Source: Styela clava
Taxonomy: Eukaryota > Chordata > Ascidiacea > Stolidobranchia > Styelidae
Length of the DNA: 64,000 nucleotides
NCBI RefSeq assembly: GCF_964204865.1
Contig: NC_135261.1
Coordinates: 11,656,001-11,720,000 of the forward strand
Direction of reading: 5' to 3'
Shown: one piece after another, positions 36,291 to 48,681 of the stretch
Layout: each line of letters opens with the position of its first letter
Position numbering within the stretch: the first letter of the stretch is position 1
Made by a program: the position numbers and the translations under genes
The notes under the pieces: model-generated
The model's database searches: none
What the model saw: only the letters and a program-made list of their open reading frames with translations
Told to the model about the DNA's origin: nothing

Positions 36291-39200
36291 ATGGATAAAG
36301 AACAAGAGGCCTGCCAGTTGATGGCTGAGGCTGAGAAAAGCCTCAACTCATCAAAGGGATTTTTCTCTAAATTACTAGGATCTGGATCTAAACAAGAAGA
36401 AGCATGTGAAAAATTTGTTCGGGCAGCAAATATGTTTAAGGTGAATTTGTATGATATCTTTACATCTCAGCTTGTAGGCTACTGTACATCATTTCTTCTA
36501 CTATCATTATTCTGATATTAGTTTTTAAAGTCAATAATTTTTGTAACAGTATGCAGTACCGTATGCCACAGTTCTCCGATTCCAAGATATCTTGACATTT
36601 TGTTCAATAAAACTTTTACTTGATTTGTCTATGAAACGAGGCCATCTGGCATGACGGCAGCTCAGGAAGGTTTTGACAATATTGGTTGATGTCCCTCCTT
36701 CATACCTTTCAATCATGTTTGGTGTCCTATTGGTGCAGTATTTATAGATAGCTTCTATAGCCTCACATGGTTTCACAATGCATGTTTAGTTTTGACTTGA
36801 TACTGCTTGTGAAAACAAATCTGTGTGTGTGATTTCTATGTGGAATTTTACTCATCATAATAATACAAGAATTAAATTGATCAATTTAATCTGTTGCTTT
36901 AAGGAGAATACTTTGAAACATGCAGTAATTTTTTTTGATCTTCGATCCACTTTCAGTATACCTGATATCTTGGAGATCTTCATCCTGTCACAAACTATTT
37001 CCAAATAATACACAGCAGAAAATAGGTGTCACTTTATATGCGATCTCAGTAATTTAGTATTATGTTATTATCTGACCCTAAATTAACGGTGACATGGTTA
37101 GGTTCAGGAATTGAACTCAATGAAAAATTATGAAATTCGTTGAACGCATACGAAAGTGTCACCACAATTGATCCCACTTTAATATTCGATTGAGATCATG
37201 TGTGGCTAGTGAGATCACATACCAAAGTAGTTATTTGATGCTGAGATCGCATACCGAAATAGCATCAGAAAATACTATAAGTAATATCAAAATTTGTGTA
37301 TCTTATGTTATTGGGTACGTGCATCTCAGCTCAGCTCAATTTTCTTAATTTGCCGATAAAACTGTAGTCTTTCCAATGTAGCATAAAATTATAACATATC
37401 TTATAAATCTATAAATTCAATTTGAATATGCATTTCATGCATTAATGACTTTTTACCGTATAGTAATTTCAGATCATAGGTTATCGTCGTTATATATAAT
37501 TTTTCGTTTGTTCTTTGCTCCAGATGTTGAAAAAATGGAACGAAGCAGGAAATGCATTCTGTAAGTCTGCAGATATTCAACAATCACTACAGAATAAACA
37601 CGAGTCGGCTTCCAATTTTGTTGATGCTGGGAATTGTTATAAAAAATCAGATGCAGATGCGGCTATCAAATGTTTGACAAGGGTGAGATGAACATATTAT
37701 TGCTTAGTAGGATTGTACGTTTTTGGTTAGTTTAGTAAAAACTTTATTTTCGCATTAGAATCACAAAAAAATGATTTGTGTTATCTAGTTTTTTTGCAAA
37801 GAAATTTGATTTGATCAAAGATCCTGTTATTCTAGTAACAGGTAATAGGATACGAATAGTTTGAATTTTGAAGAATGGGAATTTATAATTTTGCTCATTT
37901 CCATTGCCTCCAGTAATTATAGAAGGTTTGTGCATTGGCTCGGCCATTTCCATTCCTTATTACGGTTAATAAATCGAAATATAATTAATTAAACTATGAT
38001 AGCCAATGTCTTGCATTCATGCAAAACTATGCATAAATTTGTGTATAATGTTTCTATTCTAACTTTTATTTACAAATTGACTATCGCCACATAAAATAAA
38101 TATACAAATGATTTTATGAAAACATAAAAATAATGTTTAATACAGGCTATTGATATTTATACTGATATGGGGAGATTTACAGTTGCTGCAAAACATCATA
38201 TATCCGTTGCGGAAATTTATGAAAACGAGACTTCAAAACTTGAAGAAGCCATTTCTCATTATGAGCGAGTAGGTCTATTTTTTCACATATTCTTCTTATA
38301 CATTTTATTATTTTGTTGTGTAAAATGACCATTCTGATTTTACAATTCGTTTGATGTTATTTCAGAATACAGCACAATGTTATTCACAAAAACTATCACT
38401 GATAATAAATAACATGTGAAAATTGGAGGCTGTATAATATTGATATGACTGGTAAATGTGTTTTTTAAAACTTCATGTATAATTTAAAGCCATTGACATA
38501 GAGATTTCGACTAATGGGTTCCGATATGGCTTGTATTAGGTTACAGATTTGATTTGATGGGGTAATAAAAATGATAGCACCAACATTATATGCCAGGTGT
38601 GAAAGTAAATTGTGAGTTCAAATAAAGTGGGAAGTTGGATGTTATTCGAATTTGTAATCTGAGCATTTATTAGAATTGATCTAGAATTAACTTAACATTG
38701 TACACCACTGATCATATACATTTTTGAAGATTCAAGAAAGTATTTTCAAACAACCTTGCAGGCAGCATAAAATGTTTTCTTTTAGGTTGGGCAGGCCTGC
38801 TCACTGTATAGTACTTCCACCACAATATTAACCAAAATTTCTGTTTGTATAGGCTGCAGATTTTTATAAGGGCGAAGATTCGACGAGTAGTGCAAATAAG
38901 TGCTGGTTGAAGGTGGCGGCCTATGCAGCTCAGCTTGAGCAATATACAAAAGCCATAGAATTATATGAGCGTGTTGGAATGTCATCAATGAATAGTCCGT
39001 TGTTAAAATATTCGGTGAAAGAGTACTTCTTCAAATCAGCACTCTGCCATTTTTGTTTGGGTGGAACAATCGATGCAATGTAAGTGATTTACATGTTACT
39101 ATTGATTTATTGACTTAATAAATTGAGTCTAAATCTCATTAACTTTGAGGAAATATGAACTCACTCACAAGCACCTGAGTCGGGATGATCTGTACGGATT

Positions 39201-41279
39201 CAGTCTCCGAAAAATCTGTTAAATTGCCTTATCCAACTTACTGAATGCCTTTAGGTAGGATTATCAAAAATTTTATTTATAGAGAAAAATCACCATATTC
39301 ATGATTATTCACAGTTGAATGAAAGCACTGAGAATTCTAGACGTCGTATTTACAATCGAGATTAAAACTATTAAGTTGGGGGCTGGGGCATTACAGCAGT
39401 GCCAAAGGTGACACTACCTTGACTACGGACTCATTCCATACCGTTCCAAATCCCCACGATGACAGTTCATAATTTATTAAGCGTGTCTGGCCATTTACAA
39501 ATCGGGTATCAGTGAAGTAGGTGACTACCTTATCGTCTGTTTCTATAATGTTGACTTGTATAAAGTGGTTTGTACTATGGTGCAGCAGATGTTGGAATTT
39601 GATGTTCAAAATCAGCCATATTTTATTAATTTTATTCAAAGGAAATAGATAAAGCTTAATCATATGAAATGGTGATATTTTCGTACTAAATATCAGATAT
39701 AAAAGTAACAGCGTTATCAACTCATTATCAGGGAATAAAAGTTTCAACTTTCAATCTTAAATAATCAGACCATTGTTTTTTTGTTAATCATATTTACGTC
39801 AATTATGATTATGAGATAATCACTCATTTCCTGACAATTGTTATTGTGAGTCAGAGAACTGTGAAAGCTGAAAAAGTCAGCTGACTATAAATAATTTAGT
39901 GTGGGATGCATACTTCAAATCACCTGGGTATCCTTGAATATGAATCATTTTACAAAGTATTTATTCAACTGGGTCTTTTAAAAAATATTGTGAATGAAGA
40001 ATGAAATTCCTTGTGAGGGTTTACCAGAAGATAAGTCTCGAGCAACAACAGAACAGAAAAGTATATTTTGCTATCATCAAAGTGTTGAGACTTTCACATA
40101 CTGGTTTATTAACCATGGAAGTGGACTTGTGGGGAAAAAATTCTTTTCTCTCCAGGACTCCAGCTAATGGATCAATCAATTTCAATCTGTAATTCTACTT
40201 TACTACTGTATCTATGTATTTGGTGATATAGTATGAGATTTCATAATATCAGCATAAATATATAAATGTGTGTAACTCATGCCTCTGATTACTGTAATAT
40301 TCCTAATTTTTCTTGTCTTGGCTTCAACTGCTATCAGGTAATGTGGGTAAAAGTTGTTTTGACAGAAAAAAAATTTAGAATAATGATCAGATCTAATGCA
40401 TTTGCAAAGACTATAAATTTACACCATTTTTACAATTTGATTCAAATTCAGTTCAAGTTTTTAATAGTTATAGATGGAAGTAGTCGAAAGAAAGCTATTA
40501 CTTCAATTCTTTTTTTTCAAATTTTCTCACAGGTTTTATGAGGCTTGATATTTTATCTGAAAAGAAGACATTTTGTTCTGTATTACTAGTCCACCTTCAT
40601 ATCGTTCTTCTACAGTTCTACCCATGTTTTCGGCAAATACAGTGCTCTCAGTCCTTCCTCCACTGATTCACGATCTTCGTGTCTATGTATATGAGATTTT
40701 AGCATTACCCACTTATTATAATTGTGATAAAGATGATACTAAATGTCCAAAAGGCAATAGACTATTCTCAGCAACCTAAATTAGTGTTAGGGAGAAAATT
40801 GCTAAATATTGGAAGCAAACTATCAGAAATGTAATCCCTGTTTCGTTGCAATCTAATTAGATTCATCTATTTTATTCATGAGGTTCCAATTTAAATTGCC
40901 TGCCTTGCCTTGAAACAAGGGTTCGTGGTTTAGGGTAAATTACATGCGTCACTATCGGTAGGCCTAACTACATAGTCCGCACCATTTTAGTTTTTATTTA
41001 TGTTAATTACTATTTTGTTCTGTGAGGCTTATTAATTTTATAATTTCTTCTTAAAGGCAATCATTGGAGAAATACGAAGGTCTCTTTCCAGCATTTTCTG
41101 ACAGTAGAGAATGCCAATTGTTGAAGAGTTTAATCGAGACACATGACAACCAAAATTCTGATGCATTTGCGGAAGCAGTTGCAAAATATGATTCGATATC
41201 TCGCATTGACCAGTGGCTGACCACAATCCTTCTACGAATCAAAAAGACAATAGGGAATGATGATGAAGATCTTACATAG
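36291..41279 (+). CDS. NAPA: alpha-SNAP, soluble NSF attachment protein, complete five-exon gene
   Basis: The exons are 36291-36440, 37524-37682, 38146-38268, 38853-39079 and 41057-41279. All junctions are GT-AG and in frame, giving 293 residues against about 295 in vertebrates. The protein begins [16 protein letters not shown] and contains [17 protein letters not shown], the N-terminal membrane-binding loop. TPR-like helical repeats follow: [37 protein letters not shown] and [13 protein letters not shown]. The C-terminal acidic tail ends NDDEDLT and keeps the penultimate Leu needed in the family to stimulate NSF ATPase. Alpha-SNAP bridges NSF to cis-SNARE complexes on cytosolic membranes so that they can be disassembled. 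Beta-SNAP is equally similar, but invertebrates usually have one alpha/beta gene. A likely poly(A) signal AATAAA lies at 41711-41716. Confidence 0.96.
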
Positions 41280-43609
41280 CTTTGTTTGACTTTAAACAGT
41301 ATTTGAGATGAATTCTGGTACAAGTATTTGTTAATACTTAGTCTATTATATATAAATAATAATATTATAACAAGTTTACAGTCAAAACAAGAATCTTTCT
41401 CATTAATAATATATCATTGTAAAATATTCTAACTAAGAGGGTTTCTTGCTAAATAATTCAGGGCCCGAAAATTTCACTTCTATAATGAGCTACCAAGCAT
41501 AAAGATTTCTTCATCAGTTGTTGTAGACTATTTTACTCATCAGGATAAAAATTTATTACGATCACCGGAACCTTGCCCTAATGATTTTTCCTCAAAGAAG
41601 GGCTTCACATTAATTTAAGATTACTCTTACGCCTAGAAAATATTTAATCATAAATATTTGAAAATGGCCATTCATTATGAACTTCATACATATTTCATAC
41701 AGTTTTTATTAATAAAAATCACAGTAATAAATCCTATAAAAAATGATTTAAATTGTTATATCAGTGTAAACTAAGTGAGAAAAACCTGATTATAATCTGA
41801 CTGTTAGATTGCTCGAAAATAAGGGAACAATGGACAAAAAGTCATGAATTTTTTCTATCATATATAATACAAATTCGACTATGGCTATTTTTTTCTGATC
41901 ATAGCCTGCTTATTGTCTTATTTACATCTAAAAAGTAATTGATTTTATTTACTTTATCAAAGCAGTGATTTTATCCATTTCAACACCCCGGGCATGAACG
42001 TACATAATGTGTAAAGAAAATCCAATTGCGACTCTGAATTGTTGTAAGAAGCTTAATAATTTTTCACCTTAATGGTAAACAATTCACACAGTTTAATTCA
42101 ACTCGGTAGACTATGTGATATCCATATCTTCATAAAAAGGATGATACATACAGTCCTAGGCAATGTTGTAAATTTGCCATGAATGAATGTTTATCCACTA
42201 AGTCTATAGTGTTAATATGGTGACATGTTGTCTGTCTATTTTGGGCATAAAGATATAGTTCTTCTGTTCATTTATATAGTATATACTATATAGCAATATT
42301 GGAGACCTTCGACCGTATTTGTCTAATTCTTTGCAGCGACTTTGTTCAATGCTAATGTTCGCAGGTTAGACCCTTGGGAGTACGTTTGATATTTTAGAGA
42401 CTGTTGTTAGAATACATACAGCATAAAGTGCAATATTACCCCCAGAATGAGTAGATGAAACTGGGACTTTTGTGTACTTCCGTGGTTCCCGGTGTCCTTG
42501 ATAACCCTTTAGATGACGCAGGTTGGAATTCGTACATACTTTACTGCGTCCTCTTATATTCTAATATAGAAACATGGTGGTCATCTGTGTGTGATATTAT
42601 AACATTCTAGATTTAAGTCTCATTTTATGTGATTTGCATTCAATAAAAACTATCAAAAACATTCCAGTGGCTTGTTGTTTTTATTATCTAATCTGTTTTC
42701 AAAGTTGCTGGCCAAATGTAATCAATATATATAAGTGGATTAGTGATTGGTGGTGGTCTCAAAGTTTGTGATCAATATATTTTTATTTGTTATGGTATTG
42801 ATTTACAAAATCTGTTCTTTTATATTGCAGGTTGATTTGAGCCATTTTAGGTACTGGTGGGTTTATAATATAACATATGTTGGTTTTATTTTCCCTTTCC
42901 ATTAACCAAGGCCTATAAAAGCACTCTTTTTGATAGTAGGGCCAGTGGCATACTGTTAGTCGAAGCAACGATGGTTCTTTTTACTGCATTTCGCTATTGC
43001 AATATATTCACATCCAGTGGTCATAGGTCGTCATATTATTAGGCAGCCGGACAGGTAACGATTTTCCATGATAAATGTTAAGAAAATTAGCATGGAAACA
43101 CAGGATTCCAAAGAGTGGACAACTCCTCTGGTAAACATGGATTACTCAGTCATCTGTTCCCAACCACCCATCTTGAAAGAGAATTCATATTTCTACATAT
43201 CATATTATGATCTGTTTCCTGAAATTAATTATTTCAGTAAAAGTCATTTTTATTCAATTGGGTACATTTTATTGATTGTGGAACAAATAGGGCCAGGAGA
43301 TTAACAGTTAAATGTTTAGGAATTGTTATACCCAATAACGAAAATTCCGAATAACATCAAATCGTAGGTTTAGGAGTTAACACTCAAACAGCATTCCCAA
43401 CCTTTATGAAATGTTGACGCAGGAAGAATATCACGAATTGCAATGCTGGTAAGATAATCTTTTTAATGCAATTTGTATCGAATAACCTGAAGTGTCCAAC
43501 TTTGTGTAATGGAAACAGAAATTGCTCTATATTGGAGATGCAATACGCAAGTGCAACTGCTCACATCACATTTTCTAATATAATATCAGTTAGCTAGATC
43601 GATATGGAA
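41280..43609. other. alpha-SNAP 3' flank and intergenic DNA
   Basis: Several AATAAA motifs (41711, about 42642) could serve as alternative poly(A) sites. I see no additional gene or clear repeat. Confidence 0.45.
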
Positions 43610-43933
43610 CAGGGGTGTGCAACCTAAATGCAAAGAACCGGGTGAAACTGTGGGTTGCACCTTTATTTAACAGGGGCTTTGTGGTAGTTGCAGGAACAAA
43701 AATTTCGCTTATTGATCTTATGACACGCATTGCTTCGCACAAGCTTGCTGTTCGGGCATTTTATCATCATAATATATTGGACTAGGCCTCGGGTATAGAC
43801 TTTGCAACACAAAGAGTTTGGAACTACTCGCGCATATCAGATTAAACTAAATTAAAAAATCGTTTCGCAAGCCGCACAATTTTTCTTTGTCTGCTGCCTT
43901 CAGTCCCGCAGGTGCCAGGTTTGCACACCCCTG
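43610..43933. mobile_element. 324-bp hAT MITE downstream of TRAP1
   Basis: The ends are CAGGGGTGTGCAACCT and, read outward, CAGGGGTGTGCAAACCT. The flanking 8-mers are ATATGGAA (43602-43609) and ATATAGAA (43934-43941), seven of eight matching. There is no coding sequence. It lies about 160 bp beyond the TRAP1 stop codon. Confidence 0.9.
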
Positions 43934-44096
43934 ATATAGAATACTGGAAACATTCTTTGTTATGCATACGCAGAAATCGAAACTTATTTATGTATACATG
44001 AAATAAAAGAAACCTAACCAATCTTTTTAAAGTTTAGCATTGAAAATGTTATTTATATTATTAAAATATCACTCAGGCAAACCCAAAGTAGCCATA

Positions 44097-46238
44097 TTAT
44101 AACTTTTCTAGAACTTTTGTCAATAGGTTGTTCAGTCTGCCAACCATGGGTCTGGCATCATCAACTAGCCCAGCTGATACCATGGCATTTTCATATAACT
44201 GTTCAAGGGCCAGAGTTGCAAGTTCACTTTCCGTATCGTAAATTTTCCCAAGTTTTATAATGGCTGGATGGTTTACATTAAGTTGGAATACAGGTTTGAA
44301 TAGCATAGATCGTTCTTTTTCAGAAAGACCTTTAGGATCAGCTAAATATTGGCTACGAATGAAATGTCTCACAGATCCCATTTCCCAAACTGTGACCATG
44401 GACGGATGCTTATCAAGTTTTGTTGTGCTTTTAACATCCGTAACTCTATCGCCTAGGACTCCTTTGGCCCATTGTGTGAACTTATCCATTTGCGGTGAAA
44501 TCGCTTGTGATTCACCATCAGTCTTTGTCCCCTTCTCATCTTTAAACATGTCAGCAACTATTTCATTTTCCACAGAAAAAAGTTGCTTCCCATTGTAGTT
44601 CTTCAATTGCAACATCATTATTTCATCATAAGGCTCATAGCAGAAAAGTACTTCCATGTTTTTACTTTTTATTGCTTCATAATACGGGGAGGTCTCAGCC
44701 AATTGCCTACTCGGTGCACACAAGTAAAATATGTTACGCTGATCATCTTCCATTCCACTTATGTACTCGTCGAGACTTTTGGTTTCACCTTCTGATGTAT
44801 TTGATGTTTCATATCTAAGCAGTTGTGCGACCTCCTCTCTTTTTTCCTGAGTGTCTTCTGATAAAACTCCCTCAGTGATGAACATTTTATATGAAGAGTG
44901 GAAATTTTTATACTTCTCTGGATCTTTTTTACTTTGATCAACAAAAAATCGTATCAAACGTCCAGTTAAAGTTTGTCGAAGTTTGGCAATCAATGAGCTG
45001 TTTTGGAGGAGTTCTCTACTCAAGTTGAGAGGAATGTCCTCACTGTCAACAACACCCCTCACGAACCGAAGCCATTTTGGCAAGAGGTGTTCGGTTTTAT
45101 CTTGTATCAACACTCTTCTACTATAAAGGGACACTCCTGATTTAGTATCTTTTGCCATATCCACTAAAGAAGGTCGGCTTTCAGGGAAGTAAAACACACT
45201 TCGAATGTTTAACGGAGCATCAGTTTTGTAAAACAGTTTATACAAGTAGTGATCAGTTTGTGAGCCTGACAAATATCTGAAAAAATTCAAATGCATATCT
45301 TCATCAATTTGACTCGGTTCTTGTGTCCACAAGGGTTGGACCGTATTTAGTTGAACTCCATCAAGTTTTACTGGAAAACTGACAAAATTGCTGTATTTCT
45401 GTACTATTTCTTTCACAGTACCATCAGTCGCAAACTGTCGACAATCCGGCTTGAGGGTGATTATGATTTTTGTTCCAGGTAATACATCTTCGGCTTCTGA
45501 TATTTCGTAGGAAACACCACCTTCAGAAGTCCACATAAAACCTTTCTCTTCAGAATTGTGTGGCTTACTGAAAACAACCACTTTCGAACCCACCATAAAT
45601 GCAGAGTAGAATCCAACACCAAATTGTCCGATAATAGAATTTGCACCTTTGCCTTGACTCTTCAATTCCTCAAGAAATTTTTTTGAGCCTGATCGAGCAA
45701 TTACTCCAAGATTCGAAACGAGGTCTTCTGCAGACATACCGATGCCATTATCCTGAATTGTAATTGTGTTTTCATATTTGTCAAGATATATGTTAATTTC
45801 TAGGTTTTCTTCACTACTGGCTACATCCTGTTCACTGAGTTGTTGGTAACGATATTTTTCTAGTGCATCACTACTGTTAGAAATAAGCTCTCGAATAAAA
45901 ATTTCATTTTCAGAGTAAAGTGATTTTGCAACAATATTTAGAAGTTCTGCAGTCTCCGCTTGAAACTCATATTTGTCTGCTTCCCCAACTGCATGCTCCT
46001 TTGCTTCATATTGTTGCTTGTTTTCTTCATTATGTTCCAGATTTTCATTAGTCTGAGTAGTTGAATATAGTCTCACATAACTGTTGCGTGGTTGAGGCAT
46101 CCCGTTTGTTGTATATGGAAGATATTTATAATCAGATTTTACTCCCATGCTTGCTAGTGCTTTCATGTGATTCCGCACAACCCGAGATGGGAGACTTAGA
46201 CTTTTCAGCATATGTGATGTTAAAGATCGAGCAGCCAT
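44097..46238 (-). CDS. TRAP1: TRAP1, mitochondrial Hsp90 chaperone, intronless
   Basis: A single open frame of 713 residues encodes a full-length TRAP1, against about 704 in human. The first 60 or so residues are rich in Arg, Ser and Leu with few acids, as in a mitochondrial presequence. The GHKL ATPase domain shows FIRELISNSSDALEKYR (catalytic Glu 117, Mg-binding Asn 121), DNGIGM (163-168) and the lid GQFGVGFYSAF (204-214). The middle domain carries NLSRELLQNS with the conserved Arg. The C-terminal dimerisation domain closes with LLTKVLEKL, and there is no MEEVD tail, as expected for an organellar Hsp90. TRAP1 binds ATP and folds matrix clients. Every other large host gene in this window has introns, so the lack of any is odd. 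The start at 46238 is the first ATG and gives a sensible presequence. Confidence 0.96.
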   Translation of the reverse strand: MAARSLTSHMLKSLSLPSRVVRNHMKALASMGVKSDYKYLPYTTNGMPQPRNSYVRLYSTTQTNENLEHNEENKQQYEAKEHAVGEADKYEFQAETAELLNIVAKSLYSENEIFIRELISNSSDALEKYRYQQLSEQDVASSEENLEINIYLDKYENTITIQDNGIGMSAEDLVSNLGVIARSGSKKFLEELKSQGKGANSIIGQFGVGFYSAFMVGSKVVVFSKPHNSEEKGFMWTSEGGVSYEISEAEDVLPGTKIIITLKPDCRQFATDGTVKEIVQKYSNFVSFPVKLDGVQLNTVQPLWTQEPSQIDEDMHLNFFRYLSGSQTDHYLYKLFYKTDAPLNIRSVFYFPESRPSLVDMAKDTKSGVSLYSRRVLIQDKTEHLLPKWLRFVRGVVDSEDIPLNLSRELLQNSSLIAKLRQTLTGRLIRFFVDQSKKDPEKYKNFHSSYKMFITEGVLSEDTQEKREEVAQLLRYETSNTSEGETKSLDEYISGMEDDQRNIFYLCAPSRQLAETSPYYEAIKSKNMEVLFCYEPYDEIMMLQLKNYNGKQLFSVENEIVADMFKDEKGTKTDGESQAISPQMDKFTQWAKGVLGDRVTDVKSTTKLDKHPSMVTVWEMGSVRHFIRSQYLADPKGLSEKERSMLFKPVFQLNVNHPAIIKLGKIYDTESELATLALEQLYENAMVSAGLVDDARPMVGRLNNLLTKVLEKL

Positions 46239-46616
46239 TATTGTATTATGTAACTCTGCGGGCTTGAAAACAGTTAAATTTGAACTTGGATAGATTGAAA
46301 TGAAAAGTACCGATTATCATTTACACTCACGAGCATGTAATTTTAACGGATGGCGAGCAACTACCGGAACATGCTGACCTATAGTGTCATGAAATGGAGA
46401 CTAACTCACTGTGGTGAATGGATTAGATACGCTATATTGCTGTATATATAAGGTTAGCTAGGGGTTATATACAGATAGGGTAGCTTACCCACTTTGCGGC
46501 CACGACCTATTCGCTTCATCGATTAATTTGATGCCGAAAAAGTTAACAAATCGCGATGATATTTCTCATGCGTTATCGTCCACTTATCCCTCGTAGCTCT
46601 GCGAAATTACACTAAA
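46239..46616. promoter_or_regulatory. TRAP1 upstream region
   Basis: Reading toward TRAP1, the leader contains AACTGTTTTCAAGCCCGCAG ending about 20 bases before the ATG. This resembles a 3' splice acceptor, either of a 5'-UTR intron or of spliced-leader addition. No core promoter motif is evident. Confidence 0.3.
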
Positions 46617-47097
46617 ATGCAGCAACAAACAAAAAAGTTACGACTGAAAACCCAACCGAAGAAAAAAAGCCGACCATTTTTTCATGTCACCCATTGTCCC
46701 TCCAAAAAAGCTATAGATACTATACCAGACCCGAATGTTCTGTTGCCATTCGGAACTACCTACTTATTTGAAAGGACGTTTTCATACATAAAGAACAAAC
46801 ACAGAACAAGGCTAGAAGTAGAAGAAGATCTTCGAGTTACCGTCTCCCAAATTGAACCTCGAATTGACATGTTGTGTTCAAAACACAAAGCTTATAATTC
46901 GCATTAGTCATAATAAACGCTATTATTCACGATTTTATGTGTTAAGTTTCATATAATTTTATGCAAGAAAATTTCTAGTGTCAATAATAGTCTTGAAATC
47001 AATAACTAGCCTAATTACATGTTTACCAAATGCTTGGGTCGCGAGAAATTAGAAAAAAAATTTTTGGGTCGCGCTGAAAAGTGGTTGCAGACCTCTG
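46617..47097 (+). pseudogene. hAT transposase C-terminal remnant with the element's right end
   Basis: The frame 46617-46907 ends in a hAT dimerisation region: LPFGTTYLFERTFSYIKNKH, then RLEVEEDLRVTVSQIEPRID. The first 45 residues are Lys-rich and not typical. Downstream, 47060-47097 shows GGGTCGCG repeats and TGGTTGCAGACCTCTG, a usual hAT right end. The left end and the catalytic part of the enzyme are missing, so this is a 5'-truncated SCAND3/FAM200-like element. Confidence 0.75.
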
Positions 47098-47225
47098 TAC
47101 CGTACAGTCGTACACCGGTACAGCAGCAACGATTACCCTTCGGCACAGTGGCTAAGCTACGGTACCGGTACCATATTGGGCTCATTTACCGGTATTTGTT
47201 TCATTCTCGAGCTAAATCATATACC
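47098..47225. repeat. ACCGGT / GGTACC-rich tract
   Basis: TACCGTAC, ACACCGGTACAG, GGTACCGGTACCATA and TTACCGGTATTT occur within 130 bases. It belongs to the same motif class as the tract at 35527-35690. Confidence 0.6.
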
Positions 47226-48681
47226 GTAAGCTGGTAAGGCAGCACCTCACTTGCGACCGTATTCACTACCTATGGGCCTACGGTACGAGCTGGACCACGT
47301 GTTGGTGTCAGGAGCTAGAAGCCACAGTGACTATGCTCGAAGCAACATAAGTCAAAGCAATGACATTAAACAACATGATAGGCAACTCTGACGTCACTCC
47401 ATAAGACTACATGCGAAAGATTGTATTTCATGATACGCTCCAATGCACATATTTCTCATCGCCTTTCGCGACCGTTTTCCGCTCGCTTTTGCTACTCGGC
47501 GTCTTCTTTACGTGTAGTACCTGCCTTTTTGCGCTTGTAACAAAAGAAAATAATCTCTATATCTAAGAAGTTTTGCTCACTTGGAAAGCTGGAATGGCAG
47601 ACAAGCTGTAAAGAGTAATTCTGGACATCATAGACGTTTTTTTTATCATAGAAGATTACAAACGCGATAGCGTGAAGATTTGTGTGGGACATTTTGCAGA
47701 TAATGACAAAGTTCAAAGTTAGTAATTTTAATGTTTGCGTTTAAACATTGAAATTTCATTTAAAGAGGGTGTCATACAAAACAACAAAACTGTTTATACT
47801 TCTCGTAACGGCGCTGTGATACAATTCCATAACACAAAGTTTGCACCTATCGAACTTGCTTTAGTTGGTGAATTTATTAGACATATTACATATTTAGTTA
47901 ATCGTAGGTAACATTGCTGGTACATAATGCCTCGTAGATAAGTATGTGTCTAAACTTAGGAATTTAGCTCATAGCCCACTAATTAATATTATCTTCTATG
48001 CAGGAGATTGCAGGGCTGATTTAACTTGCAGCCTTACCGATCACCTGACGATGCTCATTTAGTTTGGCTCGAATAAGTCTTCTTGAAAGACTTGTGTGAA
48101 TGGAAACTAACTATATGTTTTTCCTTCCTCCGATTTTAAACGACAAATTTATTCTGAGGGATTTCGCATATAATTCTCATTGATTGTTGGCTGTTTATAA
48201 TTCCTATTAATTGTGAATTCTGATTATAACAGAGAGTTAAAAAAATTTTTACGTAATTTACTGGCACCTTTTTCTTGTCAATACTCCAAGCTGAGGTAAT
48301 AAACAAGACAATACATTTATGTCATCTGGAAGCAAAATATGCACACTAATTAAAAGTTTGACACATTGAGATAATACATCGTGACAGAAAATAAAAGTTA
48401 AAGATATGTATGACCATCACATGGTAATTAAAATTAAAAAAAAATTAATAGGGGCTGCGGAATATGAAAAGTTCAAGACAAAGAAAAGAACAAAAGTTCA
48501 TAGCTCATGAACCCTCAATTTTGCCTCCATTGCTTTGTGAAGGACAATATATTCCGAGTTGCTAAATTGGTTTACCTTTATGATAGCAACGATTTTGTAT
48601 TTAAAAAAAAGCGAGATTTTTTTCAATTTAATTGAAGTGATATTATTTCCCAAAGCAATGCTTGAATCGTCTAGAATAGAT
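47226..48681. other. intergenic DNA, no supported gene
   Basis: This is AT-rich sequence with short frames that lack domains. It shows no paired inverted repeats. Confidence 0.4.

Noticed and set aside
36531-36776. 81-codon minus-strand frame in alpha-SNAP intron 1
   Set aside because: It lacks an ATG start, shows no known domain and has no splice partner. It is not strong enough to call.
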